This document shows, one piece after another, positions 22,822 to 35,223 of a stretch of 64,000 nt of DNA. The position numbers and the translations under genes are program-made. The DNA comes from Lingula anatina (lineage: Eukaryota > Brachiopoda > Lingulata > Lingulida > Lingulidae). A model generated the notes under the pieces. The model was not told the origin of the DNA. It did not search any database and worked only from the letters and a program-made list of their open reading frames with translations. The stretch lies in contig NW_019776026.1 of the NCBI RefSeq assembly GCF_001039355.2, positions 13,985-77,984 on the forward strand, given 5' to 3'. Within the stretch, counting starts at the first letter, position 1; each line of letters starts with the position of its first letter.

Positions 22822-25646
22822 TACTCTCAACCGTCTCCTCTCCCACTCATTTCACCTGGTTTTCACCCAAAACCAATATAGAACTGCCAACGAGGTCATA
22901 GGCATGCTCTTAAAATATTTACCAGTAGTGCACAGATTACAAGCTATGTTTGATTATTTTAGGGTCCCACATGAAGAAGTTTGTATCAAAGTTTCACTCT
23001 TCTGGAACCATGAATAATAAAAAATAATTCATCGTCCAACCCCAAAAAGGAACATACAGGGTACGTTACTGTTACAAATGCAAAACGTCCAGCTGTGAAA
23101 ATGTTTTACTCACTTTGAAAATTCAATCATCATTGGTTTTGGTTCTTTCATTTATCTCCAGTATAACCATGTAAAAAAATCATGATGATCTTCTGTAAAA
23201 AGCAGTTAATTTTTTGAGCGACTTTAGTTTGCTTGTCACTGAATATTATAAAAGGGGGAAAAATACACCCTACTGATAGTAGAATAAGCATTAATGAACT
23301 ATTTTCCATTCGTGCTCCAAATATAATATCAGAAATATCGAACTATTATGGAATCACAATATATTTTTCAGTCAGCAACTGAAAACCCTGTTTCCTATTG
23401 CACCAAGTATTTTGGCAAGATGAAACTTTTTGACAATTTGTCTGGGAGACATACGTTACGTGTATTAACCATGACGCAAACCCCTTTGCGTTACAGTTTA
23501 AATATTTATAAAAACATCCTTACGTCACATATAATTTACCATGACTAAATAAATACAAAATATATCGGAAAGCAATATAAAAATATATGGCCTTGAACAT
23601 AAATTACCGGAACATACGTTACCATTTAGGCCACTTACATAATGTATAGACCTGGTAAAATGTAGATGTAAAATTGAAACAGCCGTGGATTTTTTGTTCT
23701 AGACACATATTTTCTTAAAAAGTTGAATACAACTTCAATCTCATTCAATTTTATTTTTTGATTTGCTAGCATGTGATGTGCACCTCTGTATTGAGTTTGG
23801 GTGTTTTACGGGCGTCAAGTTTCAGTGTCGTTTTCCATTAGCCGTCCGTTACGTAATAAACAGATATAAATCTTATCAGAACGAACATCGGTCTAACCTC
23901 AACCCAATAAACCCCAGACACAACATTTTGCGCCGTTCACTGTTTTTTCTTCGTTACCGCCGCCTGTGCCATCTGTCATTCTTTAACTGCTATCTCGGTG
24001 CGTGCAATTTTTCAATCATGAACGCGGGGTTATTGTAATTCGATTTAAGCATCATTGTCTCCGTATTAAATACATTTTGCATTTAATTGGGAGCTAAGCC
24101 ACACACTGTATCAGTAAAATGCTAGCAATGTCTTAGGAATTCACTTTTATTAATGAATTCTGTCCTCTTCACGAACTGACTCAGCTTACATGGGCAATTT
24201 CCTGTAGAATAACAATTTATAATTTCTTAGCGAGAAACACGATTTCGATTTGACATTGGAAATAAGGGTTTGAAAAAAAAAAGAAAAAGAAAATGGTCAC
24301 TATTAACGAGCAGATTTAATTCTGTTTTTAACTTTTTTGAATGACGACAAAAACTCCTATTTCTCTAAATATAGCAGTAAAAATCTCATTTTTTAACTGT
24401 CCAGTTAGTATGATACATACACGTTTCCTAAAAAAAAAAAAAAAAAATGGCGCGTTCTGCCATAAATTTCATGGTAATCAACGTAACAACCGTATTACTG
24501 GTTGATATATGGCTTTAAACAGTGTTTATCTACAGCGTTGAATCACTTGTCCATTATTTTGAGACAAACCCCACTGCGAATTGATCTGTCTACGTTACTT
24601 GTTACCGTGCTAAGAATAAAGTTTCCTTCATTTGCGTCCAATTTTAAGTTTCTGGAAGGTAGTTTCCGATAGAAGAGGCGATAGGCGATATGTTGTTAAA
24701 ATAGCATTTTTGCCGTCGCCACGGTGATAGAATTACTCCTAAGCAACTACTGGTATTGCTTTGACCAAGTGGCGGAGGTAATAGGGTCAAAGACGTTAAT
24801 TCGTCTGTCTGTTTGTCCACCCGGCTGGCTTTCTGTTACTACCGGAAGCGGGATAACTGTATACATTTTGGATCTTTGAACTAATCTGAGACAAAAACCG
24901 CTTATTTTTTATTTTGGAATCTGGATGCTCATGGGGGATAGAGTGCCCAGTTGGTCCTGTTGGTCAATGGTCTGGGTGACCTGTCCATTAGCTAAGTTAT
25001 CCGGGGGTCATCTGTTCATATCTTAATACATCTAATTGCCACTTGGTATTATGTACTTTTTTCTTTGTATTAATTCTGCGTTTTTGTGTTTTTTTTTTCA
25101 GAGTACCATTTTCATTCTTAAATGCAAGGACGCTGCCACCAGTGGCTGAACTGGTACATGCATGTCGCCAAAGATTCATTTCACTTTAGGGGGGAAATAT
25201 TCTAGACGCTAAACACTTTAGCACGAGGATGCTGACACTTAGTGTAAAACGAAGGTTACCTCTGTAGTTCATTTTTTTCTCCTTTAACTTCAAATTGGGT
25301 CTTTCCTTGCTGTCACCGTGATAGCAGCGTCGAAATAAGTTGACCCCTCTGTTTTTTTTTACCCAAGAATGTCAACCTACCTTTCTTAGATGGATATTAC
25401 TTTAAGCGAATAAACAACCCAAACGTTTTCAATTTGAAAAAGGATAATTTAGCGTCTGTTAAGAAAACTCCTGCTGACTTAATAGATTAGTTCAACGCCG
25501 TTTACTCTAAAGTCAAGGCTATTTATTAAGGGCTTTCAGAAATGGTGCCCTCCTTCAGTGCTTTGTTGCCCCTTGTAAATGTTATCAAGGGATTTGCCAA
25601 AATTGCCTGTCAGCAACTATAGTAGCACGAGTATAAAAACCACTAG

Positions 25647-25659
25647 GGTCAAGTTGACC
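25647..25659. promoter_or_regulatory. Perfect ERE-type palindrome
   Basis: GGTCAAGTTGACC matches the nuclear-receptor inverted repeat GGTCAnnnTGACC exactly. A TATAAAA string starts 14 bp upstream at about 25632. About 0.06 such sites are expected by chance in 64 kb of random sequence. No gene could be placed next to it. Confidence 0.3.
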
Positions 25660-28600
25660 TGCGATACTTTGTCCTTAAGTCGACACATCCAGACTTCAGA
25701 CGTGTTAGGTACTCTGTGGCGGGGCAAAACATCGTCGACAGAGACTCAACGCTGCGGTCGATTAACGTCTTCAGCCTTGTCGTTTTCGGGAAAAGTATGA
25801 CCTGTCAGGCAAAAACTTGTGTTTCCATCTCTTGCAAATGCTATTTCCGCATTTTTCCTAGATGAAATTAAAGACAAGTCCCCGTGAGACGCACGCATAC
25901 ATGTATTTCGAACCGAGTGGAATAGTTGAGGGTGTCTCATTGTTAAAAAACAGGGAAAAGGTACGACCAACAAATCATGATTTGGAAGTATGCGTCCACA
26001 TTTTGTGTCCTCGAAATAAGATGAATACATTTTTGTATTCTGATATTTCTGGTTGAATAAATCTTAGTCGGATAATCGCAGATAAAAATGAGATTTGAAA
26101 CCAATCAGCATGAAGTTTTTCAAAAACAAATGTTGCTTTTAATATTTTTATATTGCTAGACTGTTACGAAAGTTCCCCTTACATAACTGTCAAAGTAGAC
26201 TTAAAGCAATTATTACTCTGCACTTAATGTCGCTTTCCTATAATCTGGCAATTACTTAATGTGGAGGGAACCCAAAGCGGAAGGGCGTAGTAAATCTACC
26301 AAGTATGTACATAAGTTAACCTTACATCATAAATCAACCAAGTTTAGAATGATTTGTTAGGTAATAAACCATTTGTTACTTCGTATAATGCCTGAACGTA
26401 AATATCTATATGCAGGGAATAATTTTACAGATAACACTTTCCTCAAAATACACTGCAGCTTATTCAGGTGGTTTTTATAAATGAAGGTTTTTTATTTTGT
26501 CAATTGTTTCCTTCGTTTCTACAGTAGCCATATTGCAGTGTCATCAAACTTCCTTCCTATGTAAGCGAGGTGAAACTTTTTTGCCTAAAGATCACTTTAT
26601 TTTTTAATTTTTTTCGATATTGTTCATGATATAATTTATCACACTGATCATGTGCGTTTTGTGAACTGTAAAACGGGTAACCACTTTTTAGCTTCTTGCC
26701 ATCAGGCAGCAGTTGCGACTAGTTAACGTAGAAGTAATGGGTTGGATACAAGATCAGGACGTCAGCATCTAACCCCTAACCCCTCGAATATAATGGAATG
26801 GAAAACACAAGATGGTTTTCAAAATAGCACCGTTTGTGTCTTGGTATGGTATGTAAACGAAGACAGAAACAGTCAATTCCCTGGGCATATTGTCCGAATG
26901 ACTTGAGAAAAATCTTACTTTTCACTCAGATCGTACTTATCTAAAGCGGCATTTTGGCACAATAATAAATGTCAGTCTGCAAAACTGTTTTGTTCAAAGC
27001 TTAGGCAATGCTTTTTCTTTTCTGCCTGCGACCATGATATTGTCAGACGCATTGCGTCTCCATTACCTCAGCCAAACTCGAACAAGCCAATTATCTGATG
27101 GAACATTTGCAGCTGTCATTCAAAAGTCTGCTTGCTACATACATGTAGCATTCGAGTTACTTATAGATCAGTCCATATCTCAATAAGAATTGATGAGTAA
27201 ATTTTAATTCGAGTTATTTTTTTTCTTATTAAAGGAAAATGCCTATGTGTGACAGCGAACAGACCATTTCCTTCCAACTAAAGTCATGTGGTCGATTCAA
27301 GCGAGGTAGGCATGTTCACGTGAGCTTTAAAAAAGAGCTGATGGAAAATGAAATAGAAAACTTATTCTCCCACACATAACCCTACATGTGCAGTGAGCGT
27401 GAATCTCACATAAAACGAAGCCCGATCAAAGAAAATACTTTTTATCAACAGGTGTATATACATGGGCGGTACATGTGTAATGGTGCTCTGTTGGTTTAAT
27501 GTTATGTGCCATTATGGCGTTTTCGTATAATTAAACATTTCTCATTAGCGCGATCCTTTATTCGTTATTCACAAAGAGGAAATTAGATTAAAGTAAAGGA
27601 AGAAAAATAAGTGTATAATTTACTAACGACAGATGGAGCAAGTGCTCTGTGCATTTGCCGTAAATAAGTATGAGCGTTTTCCACTTTTCCCTTTTTTTCT
27701 TTTCTTTTATAAAAAGTACGCAATTGTTTTATGTTGCTTTTTTTGTCTTTTTGAATCTTTGTTTTACAAATATATTGTCAGCTTTTACGGCATATGGTAC
27801 TCAAGTGGTCTGAACTGTACCAATTAAATAAATCCACAATCATTGTTTGCGAGAAAGGGGCCGCCGGGGTTCCTAGGTTAAACTGGAATGTTCGGGAGTT
27901 AAAAACGGGCGGAGAAGACTCCAAAATGAAACGTCATATATATCTCAAAATACACACATTGGGTTCTTTGAAGAAACAAGACGAACATCTGGACTTTTCG
28001 AACAGGAATAGTTGTAACTGAAGCCACGTGACGCGACACTGCGACAGACGGTTTCTCGAAATTCGGTGGCTCACAATTCCTAATTGCCGCCTATTACCTG
28101 TTTCGGCTGTTAGTATAAAATCAAATTTCCGGAAGCAAGTGAATTAACCCCCTTCTAAAGGTCGCTTGGCGGTCTCTCTGAAGTTTACTACGTCTTCCGT
28201 TGCTGATTATTTGTTTCGAATAAAACACACTCTTTGTAAAAACCGTGCTCGGGGGCCAGAAGGCTGAGTTTAAATAGACCTTTGACTTGTTACGTTAGAA
28301 CACGAGGCATAGAATGTTCCGCGGGCTTGTGTAACTGAACAAAAAAAAAAAAAATACTTGCAAGGGGTGGAGAAAATACCAACGATTTTTTTCACTTCCT
28401 GATGCCGAGGTTGTTCTTAACGAAGATGACTTTATTGTATATCTTGACAGCTGGTGCGAATTGAGAGGTGATTTAAGAAGACGTAAAAATGAGTTTTTAT
28501 CTTGAATATAATGCCCATGTAGGCCTATGCATGTGCAAGTTGGTAAACTCTTCAGACAATGAGCATGCTGAACGTGTTCAATTAATGCTTAAATAGCCTA

Positions 28601-28799
28601 ATACATACGCGACATTTCGAAATAACACTCGTCTTGACAAATCGACAGTCATTAGTAATACTTATCTTCCTAATTTTTTCTCCTTATATAACAAATTTGG
28701 TTGAATTGACCCTCAAGACAGAAACGCATTAACTTTTACTGTATGGAGATATATCATGGACTTTACAATCATAATACTAAAAAGAAATAAAATGAAATA

Positions 28800-28822
28800 G
28801 AATAAAATAAAATAAAATAAAA
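28800..28822. repeat. (AAATA)n repeat
   Basis: Four to five units of a pentanucleotide. Confidence 0.85.
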
Positions 28823-29200
28823 TGAAAATCTCAAAGAATTTACTGTGGCGCATTTTATGAAAAGAGAGAATTTACAGTGACCGATATCTTAACCCCCCAC
28901 CCCCACCCCAATATGTTTCTAAAGAGGGGAAAGCAGTACAACTGGCCACCGTTTCTGCAGTATTGAAATAAAGACCCCAGAGGCTCGGGACTCGAACCAA
29001 TGGCCTTTCCTACTCTTCTTGTATCTTTTTCTGAACTGTATATCCGCCACAGTCTTCTTCGCTGGCCACAAAAGTAAATATAAGCTATCATTCAATATTG
29101 CCGTACAAATAGGGCCTACTTTTGTGAAATGTTTGTTGAGAAATATTAAAATTGATCTAAGAAAGCGCGGAGTCGCCCCATTGTGCACAATACTCTCAGT

Positions 29201-29433
29201 CTAGGTCCCAACTACGTTCTGGACGCACGGTTTTTAGGTTCCTTGCCTCCGGCTAGGACGTAGCTAGATCGCACGTAGCGGCTGTTGATCATGTCGAAAA
29301 GTTTCTACTTGCTGTATGCGTCCTCCCAAAAGTCGCACGATGGACGTGCTCCTCACGCACGAACTCCCACGTTTGCCCCATTTTTTTGGCCGTAGACCAC
29401 ACGTAGCAGCCCGTACGTTCGGTTGGGACCTAG
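29201..29433. mobile_element. 233-bp MITE with CTAGGTCCCAAC termini
   Basis: CTAGGTCCCAAC at 29201-29212 and its exact complement GTTGGGACCTAG at 29422-29433. CTAG at both ends may itself be a 4-bp target duplication, leaving GTCCCAAC as the inverted terminus. The interior is GC-richer than the flanks, has several CGTAGC strings and no ORF. Confidence 0.65.
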
Positions 29434-30497
29434 GCTTTAGCGTTGAGATCTTTTGAAACCGAGAAAGACAGGGGAGAACTTTGAGGTCATCTCTGTGGTC
29501 AAACAATTAGCTATCCTCTGTATTCTTATCACATTATTACGGACATATTTGACATTTTTCTTCTAGAAAAATAACCGCGTGAGTGGATGAAGAAATGGCG
29601 GCGCCTTTTCACGCCACAAGAAACATTTGTTTTAAAATAGTAATTCTTTAACTTGTAATTTAGATATGGGTAATATGATTTTTCAAGGGCAGACGACAAT
29701 TATCACGGAGTGAGAGTCACGTTTTATAGGCACACGTGACTCTGTAGAGTATAATTTTTTGTCGCGTGATGTCGCTGCTAGCGCTTCGCTGTATGACACG
29801 CTGAATACTGATTCAAGGGTTTCAATCATACCTAAGACATTTGTTTTCAGAAAATCAGGCCAAGCACACACTACCAATTATTGCTTCCTTGCTAAATTTT
29901 ACAGTTATTTGATTTATTAACATCAATCACAAAACATCAAATCGTTTAGTGCTGCAAATTGAGGAGAAACGTGTTTTTAAAAAAAACAGGGCAAACACGC
30001 ACAAGTAATTAATTGGTTTCTTGCTAAGTTGCAAAACCATTTATGTCAAGTCTCAACCTCCCGAGACTGCAACATGCTGTTTAGGTTCGAATGTCTAAAT
30101 CTGATAATTCAATACGGTTGGCAATGCGAAACTGATACCCGTTCTTCTTCGTTTTAACGCGCGAGAAGTAAGTTGAAATAATCGATGAATAATCCCCCGT
30201 AATGCTTAGTACAATACACAGGGCGTGGTCAATAATGCAGCACATGCAACTCGAATTTTGGATACCTGGTTCGGTAATTTGTCCGCGTTTGGCTCGTTGC
30301 ATGCATGTTTAAATTGTTAAAGCAAATTTGATGTGTCATTGTCTGTCATCGTATGCACTGGAAAAGCAATAAACAACAATGATGTGCTTTTCATACGTTA
30401 CAGGTAGCATAGAAGGAACGAACTAAATGGAAGGGTTGGTTTGGAATCTCAAGTTTAAAAAGTTATAAGTCGAAAATCACCAATTGGTTGACGTACC

Positions 30498-30528
<31 letters not shown>

Positions 30529-31464
30529 GAACGCAAGTTTGTTATTGTTGTTATTCAGTTTGGATGGAAATCTGCGTTGTGTTTTAGAAGGACGTGATCT
30601 AGCTTTTCTGTAATTCGATATTTAATTTGTACAAACGCAGGTATGTACCGAAAAGGCGGATTTTTTTTTTGTATTCTTTATTTTTCTTATTTTCCTTTCC
30701 TTTTTTTCATCCGTCTCATTTGGAATTTTTGGGTGCATGTCTACAGCACAGCCACCGAAACTCTACGCGCGGTTGTATTGAACAACATGCCCGAAATTTT
30801 ACATAATGCAGGCTGTTCTCAGTTTGTTGCTAGACTTTGATATACTTATTTTTTCGTTTTCTTAAGATTGAAACAAAAAATCAAATCCTTAATTGTCAGT
30901 TTTAATCCATCTCGTAAGTTTACAATGTTTTTGAATCTCTACTCATTTTTTATTAATTCACCATTATAAATACAACGGATACGTTACTCAAAACCCGTCA
31001 AACGGTAGCTTTGATTTGGTTTTCAAATGAAAATTAAATACTGGATTACTATCTTCTTGCGCGAGGTTTCCGATAAACCCATTGACATTAGTGGACATGG
31101 CTTCCTTTTCCAATATCTGATAAAATAGACGGAGTCCAGAGTAGGGATAAAATACAAACAGTTCTTTCATTCTTTCTTTCATTTTTTTTCGTTCGTTCAG
31201 GTGCCTTAGACCACCATGAAGGAAGGCTGAACATGTCGTCTGCTTTCAATAAGGCAGTGACGCGAGGTATAATTGACCACCCACGCGTATAAAAAATGGC
31301 AAACGGGCCATTAATGAGCGTGTTACACCCTTGCTACCCCTAGTACGCCTAACGCCAAAGTTTGTTCATGGGCCTTTGATTTTATTTAATGCGATGCAAA
31401 GGAAAATAACGTTGTTTTCGTTCGTAAGGAGGAAGTAGGCTTGACTCAAGGGAGACGCGTGATT
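29434..31464. other. Gene-free stretch
   Basis: No supported exon. Contains a CT microsatellite at 30497-30528 and T-rich runs near 30660-30710. Confidence 0.6.
30497..30528. repeat. (CT)n microsatellite
   Basis: About fourteen CT units after a short C run. Confidence 0.9.
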
Positions 31465-33686
31465 TGTACAACGTGTGTGTCTATGAATATGTGCGTGCGC
31501 CCGCACACGTGTGATCGCACGAGTGTCTGCATGTATGTGCATGAGCACAAGGCAAGGGATATTCCAAAATTAAATTCTCCTTTTCACCTGGCAGTGCTAA
31601 GTGATGCTAAGTAATGTATAGCCATTTTCCTGAAAATGAAAAACAGGAAAACAAATAAACAGGTCAAAGCAAAATAAACAACAAAAAAGACATAAACAGT
31701 GAATAAAAACATCATTAGTGTAATTGGTTCTATTTAATTCATTATCGCTTCTTTCCACAACATATGATATGGACCAGGGTAGTAGGTAATAAATGTAATC
31801 GCCACTGAAATGACCCAAGGTTCGCATTTTGAGCCTGTTGACTTATTTATCATTCTTGTATCACTATTACACGCATGTTTTGTATTATTATTTTGTCTAC
31901 AACCATCATCAGTTTCAGCACTATTTTAATCTGTCTCCATATCTCGTTAGCTTTGTGGTAAAATGTACAAACAGTATATCATTGATTTGGTCTGATGACA
32001 CTGAGCCGTGTTTTATATAATTATAAGTACCTCTTAATGTAATATTGTACAGGACCTTAGCTAATGGGGTAAACACGTGTGTCTATATTACAGAAATAAA
32101 GCCAATACCAACATAAAAGAAGGCCACGCCAAAATACATTTCCCGGTAGAGTCGTAAATGGCGAGTCCTCCGTATACGTTTCGCTAATGTTAAAGTAAAA
32201 TCAGCCGATGGCGTAAGAAGTGGCTATTTTCCCACCATATTGTCCAGTTCTGCTGCTGCGTCTCTCACGCCAGCAATACCCTCTCGGCTGGGCAGAGAGC
32301 GCTCGCCCGGTCAGTTGTGTTGACTTAAATTAACTGATGGCCTTTGGTCTTGGATGTTACTGTTAGAGATATACTTACAGAAGAATGCTCATCTGTTCAA
32401 AAAGTGGATCCACACATTGTTTACAGGGGCACCTTCCAAAAATATCTTCGATACAAAGTTTTTTTAGGATCTATTTTTTTTTCGTGTTTACATAACTTAA
32501 CCCGTGTCATCAGATATTGATGTCTGAAAGTGGCCAGTTGTTCAAAGCCCGATAACGAACTGTTTATTTAGGTCAGACTCAATGGTGAATAATTTGCCGT
32601 TTATTGTTTTTGTGGACGCCGTTGCGTCAGCAATGTTGACTTAGAGTAACCGACAACCCCGATCCAAAATGGCGACGGTTAAGAGGGTTGAATTAGAGAA
32701 GACTAACTACGTCCAAACTTTAACCCGGTCAAAAGTTTTGTTAACTTAGGTCAAGCAACAGGAGTGTACAGTGTATATAAGGATGTATGTTCCCAGAATT
32801 GGCATGACTAAGTGGTGAAAGTTACTACGTCCAGGAGAAACGCAAAGGAGCGCAAAGCGTGTTCACAACCATTATTTTGGTGGGGATTATTATGCATAGT
32901 TTTAAAGTAATGACTTAGCAGACAATCTTTGTTAAATCAAAACAATTGGTACAATTTTACCACGTGTAGCGACCTGTTTTCGAGTAACAACAATTCCTAA
33001 GGTCAGACATGAAGCACCGCTGAAATAAGCCCATGCTGTGTTCAATGTGAAAATATATCCCGAAAACGATAACAGGGACAAACACATATTTTATGGACAA
33101 ACAATGCACAATAAACTCGTCTTTGAAAAAGAATGTTTCGTTTACGCCTCTAACTAGCCATCTCCACGCGGGTGGTTATCAACACCATAACAAGCAAAAT
33201 TCAAAGACATTTGCTCCTGTAACTTCATAACACCACTTGCAGAGAGAACAAACACACTCGAGCCACTGAGTAGCATTTCTTCTCCACACGACGTCCCTTG
33301 CGTACTATTAGTCGCTGCAAACGTTCCCCGTACCCGGTAGTTTCAGGCCACTGGTATGGAAATCGCCATAGGTTCCTACTAGTCCTTCCTTTCGTTCTGT
33401 TTTGAAAATTTATTATTGCAAATTGAAACATAGAGTGTTGGGTAGGATATATGCTAGAGCCTGTAGTTGCCTGGTAGTGCAGCGGGGAAGTAGGAACGTC
33501 GAAGGTGTTCAGCTGCCACCAAAATATTCGTTATTTTTGTAGGGAAGCAACTTTTTGCTTTCTGAATTAATGACTTGCAACTAAGGGCTAACTTTTAAAA
33601 AGATCCTAGGCTCAAACTTTGGTTTGAACTTTTTGAACAAAACGCTGGTCTTCACCAATTCAAGGCAGTCCATTATAGTGCACTTA

Positions 33687-33863
33687 GGCCCCATTCAGAA
33701 TAGGGGACTAACTAGTCCGAGGGTCAAATATGGCGACCCACTACAAAGCTTGCCGTCTAATCCGCTCATAGACACTGAATAGATATTCCGTGGGGAAGTA
33801 TTTTCAAGTGGGTCGGCCATATTTGACACTCGGACTAATTAGTCCCCTATTTTAAATGGGGCC
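33687..33863. mobile_element. 177-bp foldback MITE, TTA duplication (copy 1)
   Basis: Starts GGCCCCATTCAGAATAGGGG and ends with the complement (CCCCTATTTTAAATGGGGCC); arms of about 60-70 bp pair almost throughout. TTA flanks both ends. A 3-bp TTA/TWA duplication with such termini fits PIF/Harbinger-type MITEs. No ORF. Confidence 0.8.
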
Positions 33864-34771
33864 TTAAATAAAGTACGTGTTGGATGGAACATTAGCCGTG
33901 TTTTCCTTGTTATATATAACATGAACAATATCTCATTTCATTCGCCTACCGCTGATTTATTTTGCTTCACAGTAGACTAAAATAAGAATAAAAATTCAAA
34001 CCAATTTTGGGGTAAAGTTAGTTTGTGAAAGACACCCCAGATAACGGCAAGACGGAAGGACAGACGCCCTGGGGCTGTGTGCAAAAACTTAACAAGTTGA
34101 ATTTAATTTGCATTAGGACAGCATAATACAGTCTGTCTATTCGCTTTACTTAAGCAGCATTTAACTATAGCATTATACTGTGCTTGGCAAAACATACTAT
34201 ATAAAACGAGAAAATGCTATTGATAGAAATTCAAGGACACTGGAGCATAATTGGAGCAGACACTAGATCAGGCAGATTAAAAACAGTGAATTGGCTATCC
34301 TCCTAACTGGAAATAAATCTCCTAATAAACTGTTTTTTTTTAAAGTCAACTCAAACATTGTTGTTTCTCTTTTTTTCCATCGGTAAGCCTATTTCCTTTG
34401 CTTAACCACAATGTAAGGAGACACAGTCGGTTTTATGCTCTCTCCACCAGAGGCCTTTTTAGATGTTACAAAGTTGTATGAAGGGCTTCGTTCTGTTTGG
34501 CAACGACTAGAAGTGTCTCTGTATTGTCTGTGGTAGAGGGTATATGCGTTATTTTACTTCAGACTGCTGTTGGGTTGCGGTACATGTGCCATAATTTTAA
34601 GACGTATGGTGACTGCGTGACGGACGCAGATGAACGTCCCTCTTGATTGCATCTATTCTGTCTAAAATTAAAAAACTAAAATTACTCCAATAAATTGAGT
34701 CTGTCTCAAGGTACCAGTAGAAGTTAGCCCATTCAGTTTTCGAGCACAGTGTGAGCTATGAGCAGGGCTGG

Positions 34772-34845
34772 AACCCCCACCCCCACTCCACCCACCCCCA
34801 CCCCAACCACACCCACTCCACCCACCCCCACCCCAACCACACCCA
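34772..34845. repeat. C-rich minisatellite (short allele)
   Basis: Units of CCCACTCCA and CCCACCCCCACCCCAACCAC. The complementary strand is G-rich with many GGG runs. The counterpart in copy 2 is longer. Confidence 0.85.
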
Positions 34846-35222
34846 TATCGTACGTGGGTCAGTAAAACAAAACGGGGACAGTCTAATTATCAAGTCGGGG
34901 CCACAGCACTGTACTACACAAAATATGGAGACAGACAAAGGAAACAAAACCGTTTTTAAAGATCACATCTGAACATGTACATGTACGGGCGCACACGTTC
35001 ACAGACGCACGAATAGGTGAACTAACAAGCAGTTTAAACACACACAGACAGACACCTTATTTGGCACAATAAAGTAATTCATTTCGATGTTAAGGCAAGT
35101 CTTGACTTTGCTTGTGTAACAAACACAACGTGAGATTAAAAGGCCGATAATTTTCCAGACAGCCATATTCCGCCACCTGGGGTTTAGTCAGGGTGACCGA
35201 AACTGTAACAGCACCCATCCAT

Positions 35223-35223
35223 N
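35223..35223. other. Single N at duplication junction
   Basis: One ambiguous base lies exactly between the end of copy 1 and the start of copy 2, which suggests a contig join. Confidence 0.9.

Larger units (their letters stand above)
22822..29200. other. Gene-free stretch
   Basis: AT-rich, no supported exon. A perfect GGTCAnnnTGACC palindrome lies at 25647-25659, and an AAATA repeat at 28800-28822. A segment near 24770-24830 (GGCGGAGGTAATAGGGTCAA, then TCTGTCTGTTTGTCC) resembles dispersed sequences I recall from other marine invertebrates, but this cannot be shown from the window. Confidence 0.55.
31465..35219 (+). repeat. Large tandem duplication, copy 1
   Basis: About 3.75 kb nearly identical to 35226-39076 (offset 3760-3858 bp). 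It carries no recognisable gene. Contents include a 177-bp foldback MITE (33687-33863) and a C-rich minisatellite (34772-34845). The left edge is TGTACAACGTGTGTGTCTAT; the right edge is GTAACAGCACCCAT, four bases before the single N at 35223. Confidence 0.92.

Noticed and set aside
26775-26793. CTAACCCCTAACCCC, telomere-like repeat
   Set aside because: Only two units in unique sequence; too short to mean an interstitial telomere.
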